Below are positions 51,646-60,617 of a stretch of 64,000 nucleotides of DNA, in pieces. Origin of the DNA: Massilia soli (GTDB taxonomy: Bacteria; Pseudomonadota; Gammaproteobacteria; Burkholderiales; Burkholderiaceae_D); contig NZ_JAFBIL020000008.1 in assembly GCF_016809835.1 (NCBI RefSeq), forward strand, positions 269,694 to 333,693, in the 5' to 3' direction. The notes beneath the pieces are model-generated. The model made no database searches and was not told where the DNA came from. It saw nothing but the letters and a program-made list of their open reading frames with translations. The position numbers and the translations under genes were made by a program. Every line of letters begins with the position of its first letter. The first letter of the stretch is position 1.

Positions 51646-52836
51646 GGCGGCGACCACCGATCCGGCCCGGTAAGTTTTAGGTGCGGGAATGTCGCCCTGG
51701 AGCTGGTCAGCATGGATCAGCACAGGTGCGATGAAGATGAGTTTGCGCTGCTGGTGTCCGGTACCGTGGGCCTGCATCCGAAAATGTCCACGCCTCCAAT
51801 GCGGCGCCACACCGGTCCCCGCCTCACTCTCGCTCGCAGTCGATGGCAAAGACTCCGGCCCGACGAGTATCCCGTTGTACATCGAAGACATTCTCTGCAA
51901 CAGCTTGGCGCGTTTGCGCTCACCCAAGCCAGCAGCGCGGCGCAGGGCTTCGTCGTACTCCGCGTGCTGCATCACCCTCGCCTGCTTCAGGGCCATGTAC
52001 AGAAACACTCTCACCACGTAGCTCACAGCGGCGTGCATCGGTCGATGAAACTCGTCCAATGGCTTGGCATCGACAGAGGCAAGAACACCGGTCAACCATT
52101 CACCTACCGTAGTGCTTCCCCGATCAGTCTCGCCAAGCAAGGCGATGTGTCCGTAGTTGCGATCCTGGCGCTTGCTGATAAAGATGAGTTCCAGCGTCCA
52201 AAGTGTTTCTCCTTTGGCGCAACGCGCAGTATCCGGTGTGAAGAAGCAAAAAACACCGTCGAAGACGTGATCCGGGCCTCGCGACTCCGGGACTTTCAGG
52301 TACTTCATCGCTGCTTCGCCAAAACGCAGGTATTGGGCGCGATACGGTGGCGCCACAAAGCTCATCGGCAAGCTGAGGTCGACATCCGAATTTGTCAGCA
52401 GCGTTTCCAGCGCTGGGGTGGCTTCAATTACTGTCCCTTTGTTCAAGTGGTACTTCAGGTTGGCACTGATCTCGACCATCAGCATCCGGCGACTTGCCGC
52501 CACCTTTTCGACCTGTATCGCTGGTACCAATTCCATCGGATGCATCTGATCCATTTGCCACGAAAGCTCTTGTCTGATGCTCCAGCACAGCGTGCCCGGA
52601 TCTTGCCAGCGACGCCACTCCTCCATACGCCCGAGCGCCCGGCTCCACTCATCGATGGCGCCCTGGTTACGGAACTGCACGGGAAACGGCCTCCCGAAAA
52701 GAGTCGAGACGCTGCTGCAGTCCAGAGCCGGGCCGACGTCGATGACGTTTTGATCAAGCGCCGTGGCCCTGTGCTGCGGGGTTACGTCGGTCCGTCCCCT
52801 AGGACTCCTCCGACTTCTGTGCAGGTTTGTCGCCAT
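51637..52836 (-). CDS. Unknown protein with an AcrVA2-like C-terminal motif, opposite strand inside the T6SS cluster
   Basis: 399 residues; no signal or membrane helix. N-terminal part not recognised (WSRALGRMEEWRRWQDPG, MDQMHPMELVPAIQVEKV). Middle LSLPMSFVAPPYRAQYLRFGEAA, then VFCFFTPDTARCAKGETLWTLELIFISK. The end has APHWRRGHFRMQAHGTGHQQ followed by a basic/hydrophobic strand (KLIFIAPVLI). From memory this resembles the RPHxRRGHW segment at the end of the anti-CRISPR AcrVA2 and its many bacterial homologues. It is the only minus-strand gene between tssE and the window end. Function not known; no CRISPR or cas gene in view. Confidence 0.6.
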   Translation of the reverse strand: MATNLHRSRRSPRGRTDVTPQHRATALDQNVIDVGPALDCSSVSTLFGRPFPVQFRNQGAIDEWSRALGRMEEWRRWQDPGTLCWSIRQELSWQMDQMHPMELVPAIQVEKVAASRRMLMVEISANLKYHLNKGTVIEATPALETLLTNSDVDLSLPMSFVAPPYRAQYLRFGEAAMKYLKVPESRGPDHVFDGVFCFFTPDTARCAKGETLWTLELIFISKRQDRNYGHIALLGETDRGSTTVGEWLTGVLASVDAKPLDEFHRPMHAAVSYVVRVFLYMALKQARVMQHAEYDEALRRAAGLGERKRAKLLQRMSSMYNGILVGPESLPSTASESEAGTGVAPHWRRGHFRMQAHGTGHQQRKLIFIAPVLIHADQLQGDIPAPKTYRAGSVVAALP

Positions 52837-52994
52837 CCCGTTCCCCTCCCATCGATAGACCTAGAAGACTGCAGTCAGGAACTTTAGAAGGCGTGGGCTG
52901 AATCGCATTGATTTTCATCAATTTCCCCTTGGCGACAACGGGGTAACGTGACCGCTGGACATTTTTTCGCTACGTAAATGCGCCGGGGGAATGA

Positions 52995-55802
52995 ATGAAT
53001 GGAAGCGATCTAATCGCAGCTGGCGCGGCGCTATCAGCGTTTAGCGGCGAATCGCAACACAACCGGCTCATGCAGCTGAATTTTCCTTTCAAGGACGGGC
53101 CACCGGCCATCCTGCTCCCCAACAAACTGGTCGCACACGAGGAAGTCTCAAAAGGCTTCCGCTTCGATGTCGAGGTCCTTTCTGACGAGTCGCGCATCCC
53201 CCTCAAAATGCTAATGGGGAAAATGGTGACAATCTCGTTAGTGCGTTCGGACGGCTCGCTTCGCTATTTCAATGGGCACATCACCGAGTTCCGATTCCTG
53301 CGTACCGATGGCGGCTTCGCCTTCTACAGCATGGTGCTGGAACCCTGGCTGGCGTTTGCGCGGCTGCGCAAGGACAGCGTGTCGTTCCACGGCAAGAGCG
53401 TGCGTGAAATCACAGAAGAAACGCTGAAGCATTATCGCCAGGCCGATTGGCACATGCATATCTTTGACGACGATCCGCGCATGACGGTCGCCAACCAATA
53501 TAACGAGACCGACTACAACCATCTGCACCGACGTTGGGAGGCGCGCGGCCTGCATTACTGGTACGAACATCGGTTCGATGGGCACTCACTCATGCTCTCG
53601 GACAAAAGCTTGCACGCCGAACCGATCGACGCTACCAAGCATGACGATGTGGACGTCATCGCGTTTCGCGACGAAAGCGGCTCGTTTGAGGAAGACGGAA
53701 TACGCTCGTGGACTGCGATCCGCCAACTGGGCTCGGGCAAGACCACATTGGCGAGCTTCGACTACAAAAGTCCTGGCGCCCAGTTCGCCAGTTTTGAGTC
53801 ACCGAACCAGCAAGGTGACGTTTTCCCTTACGAAGTCTACGAGGACACAGGTTCATACGGATTTCGCATGCGTAGCGATGGCGAGCAGCTCGCGGACCAG
53901 CGCATGTCGGCGAAGGACAAGGATACGCAGTATTTCAAGGCCGAGGGAAATGACCGCAGTGTGCTGCCAGGGCGCACATTCAAGCTTGGCGGACATTTCA
54001 GCGCCGAGCCGCGTTCGCGGGAATACGATCCCGAAGCGCGCCGCGGCATCGGCGACCGCGACTACCTCATCCTGACAGTGGACCACACTGCGGCTAACAA
54101 TTACCAGGCCGGCGCTGCGGCTCCCTCACACTACGAGAACGAGTTCACCTGCGTTCGCAAGGACATCCGCTGGCGTCCAGGTCGAGGCTTCAACAGCGAG
54201 CCAGGCACCTATATGGGACTGCATACCGCTACCGTCGTCGGCCCGCCGGGCGAGGATATCCATACGGATGGTTATGGGCGAGTGAAGGTACAGTTTCACT
54301 GGGATAGGCTGGGCAAACACGACGAGAACAGCTCGCCGTGGATCCGGGTGATGACGCCCGCCGCGGGTCACGATTTTGGACAAATTCGCTTGCCGCGCAT
54401 CGGCGAGGAAGTAGCTGTCGTCTACCCGGATGGGAACATCGATCATCCGCTCATTCTTGGCGCGCTAAACAATGGCAGGCATATGCCGCCCTGGAAGCTG
54501 CCGGAGCAGTCGGCGCTGGCTGGCCTGCGCAGTCGTGAGCTTGGCGGTGGTGCGCGCGGCAATCACCTGGTCCTCGACGATACCAAGGAGAAGATACAGG
54601 CCCAGTTGAAGAGTGACCACCAGTGCAGCCAACTGTCGCTTGGGCACATTACGCGCATTGACGACAACGCGGGGCGCAAAGACGCGCGCGGCGAAGGCTG
54701 GGAGTTGCGCACCGACGGGCATGGCGTAGCGCGCGCAGCCAAGGGGTTGTTGATCACAACGGAGGGGCGCCAGACCGCACGCGGTCCGATCAAGGACTTG
54801 GGCGAGACCTCACGCCGCCTCATTCTGGCGGCCGAACAGCATCAACTGCTGGCGGAGATCGCGCAAAAAAATGGCGCGCAGGAGCCTGTCGGTAATCAGG
54901 ACGACGTCGCTTTACTCATACAAGCGCAGAGCGATTCGGTAAAGGGTCCGGATTCACAAGCTGGAAGCTTCCCCGAGCTGGCCAAGCCGCACCTAGTTCT
55001 GGCAAGTGCCGCAGGCATCGCGACAACAACTGCCGGCGACACCCATATCGCCAGTGACCGCCACACCGCCTTCACGACCGGAAAGAGTCTGTCCCTGGCT
55101 GCCGGCACGCACTTCTTTGCCAGCATCGGCCAGACGTTCCGGCTTTTTGTCAAAAAGGCCGGCATGAAGATGGTAGCCGCCGCCGGAGACATCGACCTAC
55201 AGGCGCTGTCGGACAACATCAAGCTCCTGGCGAAGCTGGAAATTACGCACACGGCCAACCGGATTACGATCAGTGCCAAGGAGGAAGTAGTCATCAACGG
55301 CGGCGGCAGCTACGTGAAATTTGCCGCCAGCGGAATCGAACATGGCACGAACGGCACCTTTGTCGCGCACGCTGCCAGCCACAGCCTCGTCAACGCGAAG
55401 AACATGGAAATGGCCGTCAACATGCCGCCCGTGGCCGATGTACTGCGCAAGGGGCGCGCTGCACTGCACATTGGCAGTCATGCCGAGACCGCGGGGCGCA
55501 CCAGTGCCGGCCTGCCCTTCAAACTGTTCAAGGACGGGGCGATGGTCGAACAGGGGCAGATCGATGCGAAGGGAAACATCCAGTTCGCGCACGAGCTTGA
55601 TGCCGGCGCAGAGTACAAGATCGCGCTACCAACCGGACAGTCTTTCGATATTGCGCCGGGCGACTATGTCGAGCAGCACGAAATCAACGCCGGCGTGGGA
55701 TATCACGGCTACGAGAACCCCGGCGGGCTCCTGTCCGAGGACGAAGTATCGCTGGATCAGGACCGGATCGATGCCAACCCGTGGTCCAGCGACCGCGCCT
55801 GA
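52995..55802 (+). CDS. vgrG: VgrG spike protein (TssI), full length with DUF2345 and C-terminal extension
   Basis: 935 residues. Gp27-like part (about 1-400: LNFPFKDGPPAILLPNKLVAHE, HRRWEARGLHYWYEHRFDG), gp5-like OB fold (about 423-505: DGYGRVKVQFHWDRLG, IRLPRIGEEVAVVYPDGNIDHPLILGALNNG), DUF2345 helix/needle (about 640-800: LFVKKAGMKMVAAAGDIDLQALSDNIKLLAKLEITHTANRITI) and a C-terminal extension (about 838-935, LPFKLFKDGAMVEQGQIDAKGNIQFAHELDAG) like the transthyretin-type fold that binds Tle effectors. It caps the T6SS tube and carries the phospholipase D encoded next. The tandem partial copy is at 59235. Confidence 0.96.
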   Translation: MNGSDLIAAGAALSAFSGESQHNRLMQLNFPFKDGPPAILLPNKLVAHEEVSKGFRFDVEVLSDESRIPLKMLMGKMVTISLVRSDGSLRYFNGHITEFRFLRTDGGFAFYSMVLEPWLAFARLRKDSVSFHGKSVREITEETLKHYRQADWHMHIFDDDPRMTVANQYNETDYNHLHRRWEARGLHYWYEHRFDGHSLMLSDKSLHAEPIDATKHDDVDVIAFRDESGSFEEDGIRSWTAIRQLGSGKTTLASFDYKSPGAQFASFESPNQQGDVFPYEVYEDTGSYGFRMRSDGEQLADQRMSAKDKDTQYFKAEGNDRSVLPGRTFKLGGHFSAEPRSREYDPEARRGIGDRDYLILTVDHTAANNYQAGAAAPSHYENEFTCVRKDIRWRPGRGFNSEPGTYMGLHTATVVGPPGEDIHTDGYGRVKVQFHWDRLGKHDENSSPWIRVMTPAAGHDFGQIRLPRIGEEVAVVYPDGNIDHPLILGALNNGRHMPPWKLPEQSALAGLRSRELGGGARGNHLVLDDTKEKIQAQLKSDHQCSQLSLGHITRIDDNAGRKDARGEGWELRTDGHGVARAAKGLLITTEGRQTARGPIKDLGETSRRLILAAEQHQLLAEIAQKNGAQEPVGNQDDVALLIQAQSDSVKGPDSQAGSFPELAKPHLVLASAAGIATTTAGDTHIASDRHTAFTTGKSLSLAAGTHFFASIGQTFRLFVKKAGMKMVAAAGDIDLQALSDNIKLLAKLEITHTANRITISAKEEVVINGGGSYVKFAASGIEHGTNGTFVAHAASHSLVNAKNMEMAVNMPPVADVLRKGRAALHIGSHAETAGRTSAGLPFKLFKDGAMVEQGQIDAKGNIQFAHELDAGAEYKIALPTGQSFDIAPGDYVEQHEINAGVGYHGYENPGGLLSEDEVSLDQDRIDANPWSSDRA

Positions 55803-55850
55803 CTTACCGCAGCCGGTAGGTGGCTACCGGCTAGTTTTGAAAGGAAGCAC

Positions 55851-57803
55851 ATGGGAATGGACGAGAATGCTGAGCTGTACAAACAAAAACTCAGCTACAA
55901 CAAGACGATCGGCCCGTACCAGTGTCTGTCCAAACCCTGGTGGGTAAGGACCAGCAAGCACGGCGCTTACCCGCCCCGCCACGCCTGCTGCATCGAACCG
56001 CTCATTTGCGGCGAGGAGGTATTCAAGAGCATACAGTCCGATCTCATCAAGGCGCAACGCAGCGTGGACATCATCACGTGGGGATTCGACCCGGGCATGG
56101 TGCTAGTCCGGAATGGCGGAGCCGAGGACGGGATGCGCTACGGGGAATTGCTCAAGCAACTTGCGACCCGCAAGGACAATCCCGTCATTGTGCGCCTGCT
56201 CCTCTGGCACGACGATGCTGCCACTTATTTCCACGTAAAAAATAACCCCGGCTACTATGGCGGACGCGTTCCAACGATCGGAGGCTACGCCGGGTTTTTC
56301 AGTGAAACGCACGACCAGTACAACCGTGAATGGTTTGAGGAAGTCATCGCCGGTAAGATGCCGAACATCAAGCTGCAGGTCCGTGAAGTAGCGCTCGAGT
56401 TTCGGGGGCCTGCGCTCGAAGATGAGAACTACAAGAGCAGCTTCATGGGCACTATCGGGTCGATCTACCCCACCCACCACCAGAAAATGGTGCTGATCGA
56501 CTACGAAACGCCTGACCGCGCGGTCGGATACGTCATGGGGCATAACTCGACGACTGACTTCTGGGACACGGTCGATCATCGCTTCCAGGATACGCGCCGC
56601 GAAACCCTCTACAAGAAAAATCCGACCGAAGCGGTGGGTCAGCTGGCCAATGTAATGGACGAGGTGGGCGAACTGTACGATCAACAAGTGAGGCCGTATT
56701 TGAGTGGACAACCGCAGGGTCAACGAAGGGCAGCGCGACTCGCTGAATTCGCAAAACAACACGCCTTTACCGCGAAACCCTACCAGGACGTCTCGCTGCG
56801 GGTGCGCGGCCCCGTTTTATGCGACCTGAATCATAATTTCTGCTACGGCTGGGCGGAAGCCAAAGCGGCCACCTCAACTTTGATGAATGCGCTCTGGATG
56901 ACGCCCCCGGGTTTGATGGTCAAAGCCGCACTCGCCGTGGCCAAGGCGATTGACACGAAGCCGCAGAGCGTGCCTGCTCTCGCGCAAAGCAGAAAGCACA
57001 TCAAGGCAGCCGATTTCACCCTGCCCGGCGGTCAGCACAGCGCCCAGCTCATGCGCACCTACCCGGCGCATAAGGAAAAATCGATCAAGGAATGCTACGC
57101 CAATCTGACCCGGCTCACCGAGCATTACATCTTCTTCCAGAACCAGTACATCCAGTACGAGGACTGGGTTACCCATTTGACCAACTGTGCTGCGAAGCTG
57201 CGCGAAGCGGGCTACACCAAGCCCATCTACGTGTTCATCCTGACCTCGACACCCGAGTCTAATGGAATGGATCTTGCGACTTACGATATTGCCAGGCAAC
57301 TCGGGCAGAGCGACACAATGACGGCCGAGCATGCAAGAGCTTTGGAGTGCGCGAAACGCAGCAAGAAGAAGGGGCCGATTACTGCGGAAGCGATGGCGGA
57401 TAAAGGGATCAGGGCACTTATGGCGTCGATGTGGAGTGGCGCCATGCAACCGAAATCGGCGGCTGACTACGAAGAGACCTACATCCACGCCAAGGTGGCG
57501 ATCGTCGACGACGCGGCTTTCACGGTGGGTTCAGCCAACCTGAACGTGCGCAGCATGGCGCTGGACAGCGAACTCAATTTGCTCAGCCAGGCCATGGATG
57601 TGGCTTTCGACTTGCGCAAGAAGCTGTTCAAGCAATGCAGCAACAACGAGGGGCCGGCGCAGTTCGGCGATATGAAGGAAACCTTTGAGAAATGGCTGGT
57701 GTTGATGAAAGATAATACTGACGCGATGGCAAAAGGCCGGCCGCTGACGGGACAGATCGCCACCTTCCACGTCGACAGGCAGCCAGGTTTCCCGGTGATC
57801 TGA
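55851..57803 (+). CDS. tle5: Phospholipase D type VI effector (Tle5 family), copy 1
   Basis: 650 residues, ATG after AAAGGAAGCAC. Two HxKx4D motifs: YPTHHQKMVLIDYE (about residue 210) and TYIHAKVAIVDDAAFTVGSANLNVRS (about 545). No signal peptide: delivered by the VgrG to the target's periplasm, where it cuts phospholipids. Nearest model: Tle5/PldA. The segment between about 480 and 535 (TAEHARALECAKRSKKKG) differs most from the second copy. Directly followed (1-base gap) by its likely immunity gene. Confidence 0.93.
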   Translation: MGMDENAELYKQKLSYNKTIGPYQCLSKPWWVRTSKHGAYPPRHACCIEPLICGEEVFKSIQSDLIKAQRSVDIITWGFDPGMVLVRNGGAEDGMRYGELLKQLATRKDNPVIVRLLLWHDDAATYFHVKNNPGYYGGRVPTIGGYAGFFSETHDQYNREWFEEVIAGKMPNIKLQVREVALEFRGPALEDENYKSSFMGTIGSIYPTHHQKMVLIDYETPDRAVGYVMGHNSTTDFWDTVDHRFQDTRRETLYKKNPTEAVGQLANVMDEVGELYDQQVRPYLSGQPQGQRRAARLAEFAKQHAFTAKPYQDVSLRVRGPVLCDLNHNFCYGWAEAKAATSTLMNALWMTPPGLMVKAALAVAKAIDTKPQSVPALAQSRKHIKAADFTLPGGQHSAQLMRTYPAHKEKSIKECYANLTRLTEHYIFFQNQYIQYEDWVTHLTNCAAKLREAGYTKPIYVFILTSTPESNGMDLATYDIARQLGQSDTMTAEHARALECAKRSKKKGPITAEAMADKGIRALMASMWSGAMQPKSAADYEETYIHAKVAIVDDAAFTVGSANLNVRSMALDSELNLLSQAMDVAFDLRKKLFKQCSNNEGPAQFGDMKETFEKWLVLMKDNTDAMAKGRPLTGQIATFHVDRQPGFPVI

Positions 57804-57804
57804 C

Positions 57805-58833
57805 ATGCGACGCCCGCTTTTCCGATGGATCTTGATAGCTGGCACCTCGGTTGTGTTCGTGATCGGCGCCTATTTCTTACAACGACATTTGGAGTACGTG
57901 AAGATGCACACGATTCCCCCCGGCTTGCAGGCCTTCGACGTCAACGGGCCGATCCCGACCTGCGGCCGATGGAAGGACACGATGCCCAAGACCCGCGACC
58001 CAGCCGCCTATCGGCTCTATATCAATGCCCGCAAACTGTGGCGCAGCAAGATCGCATGGCAGCTGACCCGCCAGGAATTCACCAGCATTTTCCACGACGT
58101 GCAAGCCGCCGCTACTCAGGGCGACTGGGGAGCACGCGCGCTGTTGGCTCACTTCTACCGGTCTGGCCTCGGTCCCCTCGAGTCAAACCATGTGCTTGAT
58201 ATCGACCCCGACAAATCAATCGAGATAGTCCGCATGGCCGTCAAGGCTGGCCAAGCATGGGGCCACTACGATCTCGGGGTCGCCCACGAGCACGGCTATG
58301 GGGGCGCTGTGCAGGATCAACAGATTGCGTGGGCCTATTACCTGAAGGCGGCAGAGCTAGGCAGTCCGGAAGCGCAGATGGCGTTAGCAAGCGCTTATGT
58401 GAAAGCTAAGCGTTGGGACGCCGAGGAGGCAATGCTGATGTGTGCCTATAAACAAGGGCACGGCCCGGCAGCCTACGATCTGGGAGTCACAGCAAAATAC
58501 AACAAAGATTTCGGGAAAGCGCTGAAGTATTACGAAGCGGGAGCAAGGTTTGGAAGCAAGTTCTCGGCAGTAGTGCTGAGACAATTGTTCGACATTGAAG
58601 AATGGACTTCGCGCGACAAACAGGAGCAGGCTGCGCTCAAGGAACTAAAGATACTACCTGACGCTGATCGCAAGAGTCGGTACGACCAGATCGCGGATGC
58701 GCTGGAACTCAACCCTGACCTGAAACTGACCCGGCTGGACCAGGTGTTGCCGCTGCCGCCCGCAGAACTACCCGCCTGGAATGGTATCCAGGATGCAATC
58801 GAGCCCGAGCCGGACAGCCCGCCCACTTACTGA
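57805..58833 (+). CDS. Sel1-repeat immunity protein (Tli5-like), copy 1
   Basis: 342 residues. One N-terminal membrane helix (WILIAGTSVVFVIGAYFL) followed by a region with CGRWKDTMPKTRDPAAYRLYINARKLW, then Sel1/TPR helices (AWGHYDLGVAHEHGYGGAVQDQQIAWAYYLKAAELGSPEAQMALASAY, HGPAAYDLGVTAKYNKDFGKALKYYEAG). Sel1-type proteins anchored facing the periplasm are known immunity partners of Tle5 phospholipases. One base after the effector stop, so translation is coupled. Confidence 0.87.
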   Translation: MRRPLFRWILIAGTSVVFVIGAYFLQRHLEYVKMHTIPPGLQAFDVNGPIPTCGRWKDTMPKTRDPAAYRLYINARKLWRSKIAWQLTRQEFTSIFHDVQAAATQGDWGARALLAHFYRSGLGPLESNHVLDIDPDKSIEIVRMAVKAGQAWGHYDLGVAHEHGYGGAVQDQQIAWAYYLKAAELGSPEAQMALASAYVKAKRWDAEEAMLMCAYKQGHGPAAYDLGVTAKYNKDFGKALKYYEAGARFGSKFSAVVLRQLFDIEEWTSRDKQEQAALKELKILPDADRKSRYDQIADALELNPDLKLTRLDQVLPLPPAELPAWNGIQDAIEPEPDSPPTY

Positions 58834-58858
58834 TCTCATCGGCCTTGGCGAGGAAATA

Positions 58859-59137
58859 ATGTCTTTAAAAATAATCACCGTCGGCGACAAAACCGACCAC
58901 GGCGGTACCGTCATCAGCGGCTCGCCTACTCACGACGCTCGCGGACGGGCAATTGCGCGGCTAGGAGATCAGGTCGACTGCCCGCAACTCTACCCTGGCG
59001 GTAAACCGCACGGGATCAATAAGATTATTACGGCCTGTAACTCCTTCACCGTGAACGGGGTGGCTGTGGCTTTGGAGGGATGTTCGACAGAGTGCGGCTG
59101 CAAGTTAATTGGCGAGTTACCCGCGACGGTCGGCTAG
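58859..59137 (+). CDS. PAAR-domain spike tip protein
   Basis: 92 residues starting MSLKIITVGDKTDHGGTVISGSPTHDARGRAIARLGDQVDCPQLYPGGKPHGINKI, the PAAR fold, ending in GCSTECGCKLIGELPATVG. It sharpens the VgrG tip. GAGGAAATA precedes the ATG. It lies between the two vgrG modules. It is the only PAAR gene in view. Confidence 0.93.
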   Translation: MSLKIITVGDKTDHGGTVISGSPTHDARGRAIARLGDQVDCPQLYPGGKPHGINKIITACNSFTVNGVAVALEGCSTECGCKLIGELPATVG

Positions 59138-59234
59138 CCCAGCCGATTGTGCGGATACAACTCAGGCGGTAGAAGCCGTTGTTCATTTTTTCATGGACGC
59201 TACCGCCATACGGGGCGGCCGTCGGAGGCAATTG

Positions 59235-60569
59235 ATGAATGGGAGCCAAGCAAGCGAGGGCCGAGCGGCGCTATCAGCGTTTAGCGGCGAATCGCAACAC
59301 AAACGGCTCATGCGGCTGGATTTTCCATTTAAGGACGGGCCACCGGCCATCCTGCTCCCCAACAAAATGCTCGCACACGAGGAAATCTCGAAAGGTTTCC
59401 GCTTCGATGTCGAGGTCCTTTCTGACGAGTCGCACATCCCCCTCAAAATGCTGATGGGGAAAATGGTGACAATCTCGCTGGTGCGTTCGGACGGCTCGCT
59501 GCGCTATTTCAATGGCCACATTACCGAGTTCCGATTCCTGCGTACCGATGGCGGGTTCGCTTTCTACAGCATGGTGCTGGAACCGTGGCTGGCGTTTGCG
59601 CGCCTGCGCAAGGACAGCGTATCGTTCCACGGCAAGAGCGTGCGTGAAATCACGGAAGAAGCGCTGAACCATTATCGCCAGGCCGACTGGCACATGCACA
59701 TCTTTGATGACGACCCACGCATGACGGTCGCCAACCAGTATAACGAGACCGACTACAACTATCTGCACCGACGTTGGGAGGCGCGCGGCCTGCATTACTG
59801 GTACGAGCACCGGTTCGATGGCCACACGCTCATGCTCTCGGACAAAAGTTTGCATGCCGAACCCATCGACGCTACCAAGCATGACGACGCGGACGTCATT
59901 GCGTTCCGGCTGTTTGTCAAAAAGGCCGGCATGAAGATGGTAGCCGCCCCCGGAGACATCGACCTACAGGCGCTGTCGGACAACATCAAGCTCCTGGCGA
60001 AGCTGGAAATTACGCACACGGCCAACCGGATTACGATCAGTGCCAAGGAGGAAGTAGTCATCAACGGCGGCGGCAGCTACGTGAAATTCGCCGCCAGCGG
60101 AATCGAACATGGCACGAACGGCACCTTTGTCGCGCACGCTGCCAGCCACAGCCTCGTCAACGCGAAGAACATGGAAATGGCCGTCAACATGCCGCCCGTG
60201 GCCGATGTACTGCGCAAGGGGCGCGCTGCACTGCACATTGGCAGTCATGCCGAGACCGCGGGGCGCACCAGTGCCGGCCTGCCCTTCAAACTGTTCAAGG
60301 ACGGGGCGATGGTCGAACAGGGGCAGATCGATGCGAAGGGAAACATCCAGTTCGCGCACGAGCTTGATGCCGGCGCAGAGTACAAGATCGCGCTACCAAC
60401 CGGACAGTCTTTCGATATTGCGCCGGGCGACTATATCGAGCAGCACGAAATCAACGCCGGGGTGGGATATCACGGCTACGAGAACCCTGGCGGGCTCCTA
60501 TCCGAGGACGAAGTATCCCTGGACCAGGACCGGATCGATGCCAACCCGTGGTCCAGCGACCGCGCCTGA
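59235..60569 (+). pseudogene. VgrG copy 2 with a 491-codon in-frame deletion
   Basis: 444 residues, still open. Residues 1-223 match copy 1 (about 93-95% by eye), then the chain jumps from DVIAFR directly to LFVKKAGMKM, so copy-1 residues about 225-715 are missing: the rest of the gp27-like part, the whole OB fold and the first part of DUF2345. The deletion joins copies of CGTTYCG (53662 and 55135 in copy 1) and removes exactly 1473 bases. It keeps the C-terminal effector-binding-like extension. It should not build a normal spike, so I call it a pseudogene, although it could still be expressed. Confidence 0.85.
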
Positions 60570-60617
60570 GATACCGCGGCCGGTATGCGGCTACCAGCTT
60601 GTTCTGAAAGGAAGCAC

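Larger units (their letters stand above)
52995..58833 (+). repeat. Duplicated T6SS module, copy 1 (vgrG-tle5-tli5)
   Basis: Three genes in the order spike, phospholipase D, Sel1 lipid-effector immunity, repeated at 59235-63600. The copies are aligned with vgrG starts 6240 bases apart; copy 2 is shorter by a 1473-base deletion. Copy 1 is followed by a PAAR gene that copy 2 lacks. Confidence 0.9.

Noticed and set aside
51492..51680. Small plus-strand frame at the end of tssG as sign of a frameshift
   Set aside because: tssG reads normally to a family-typical end in its own frame; the alternative has no family features.
59109..59234. Longer N terminus for the second vgrG from an upstream start
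   Set aside because: Copy 1 starts at the matching MNGS; the extra stretch has no similarity to VgrG and overlaps the PAAR gene end.
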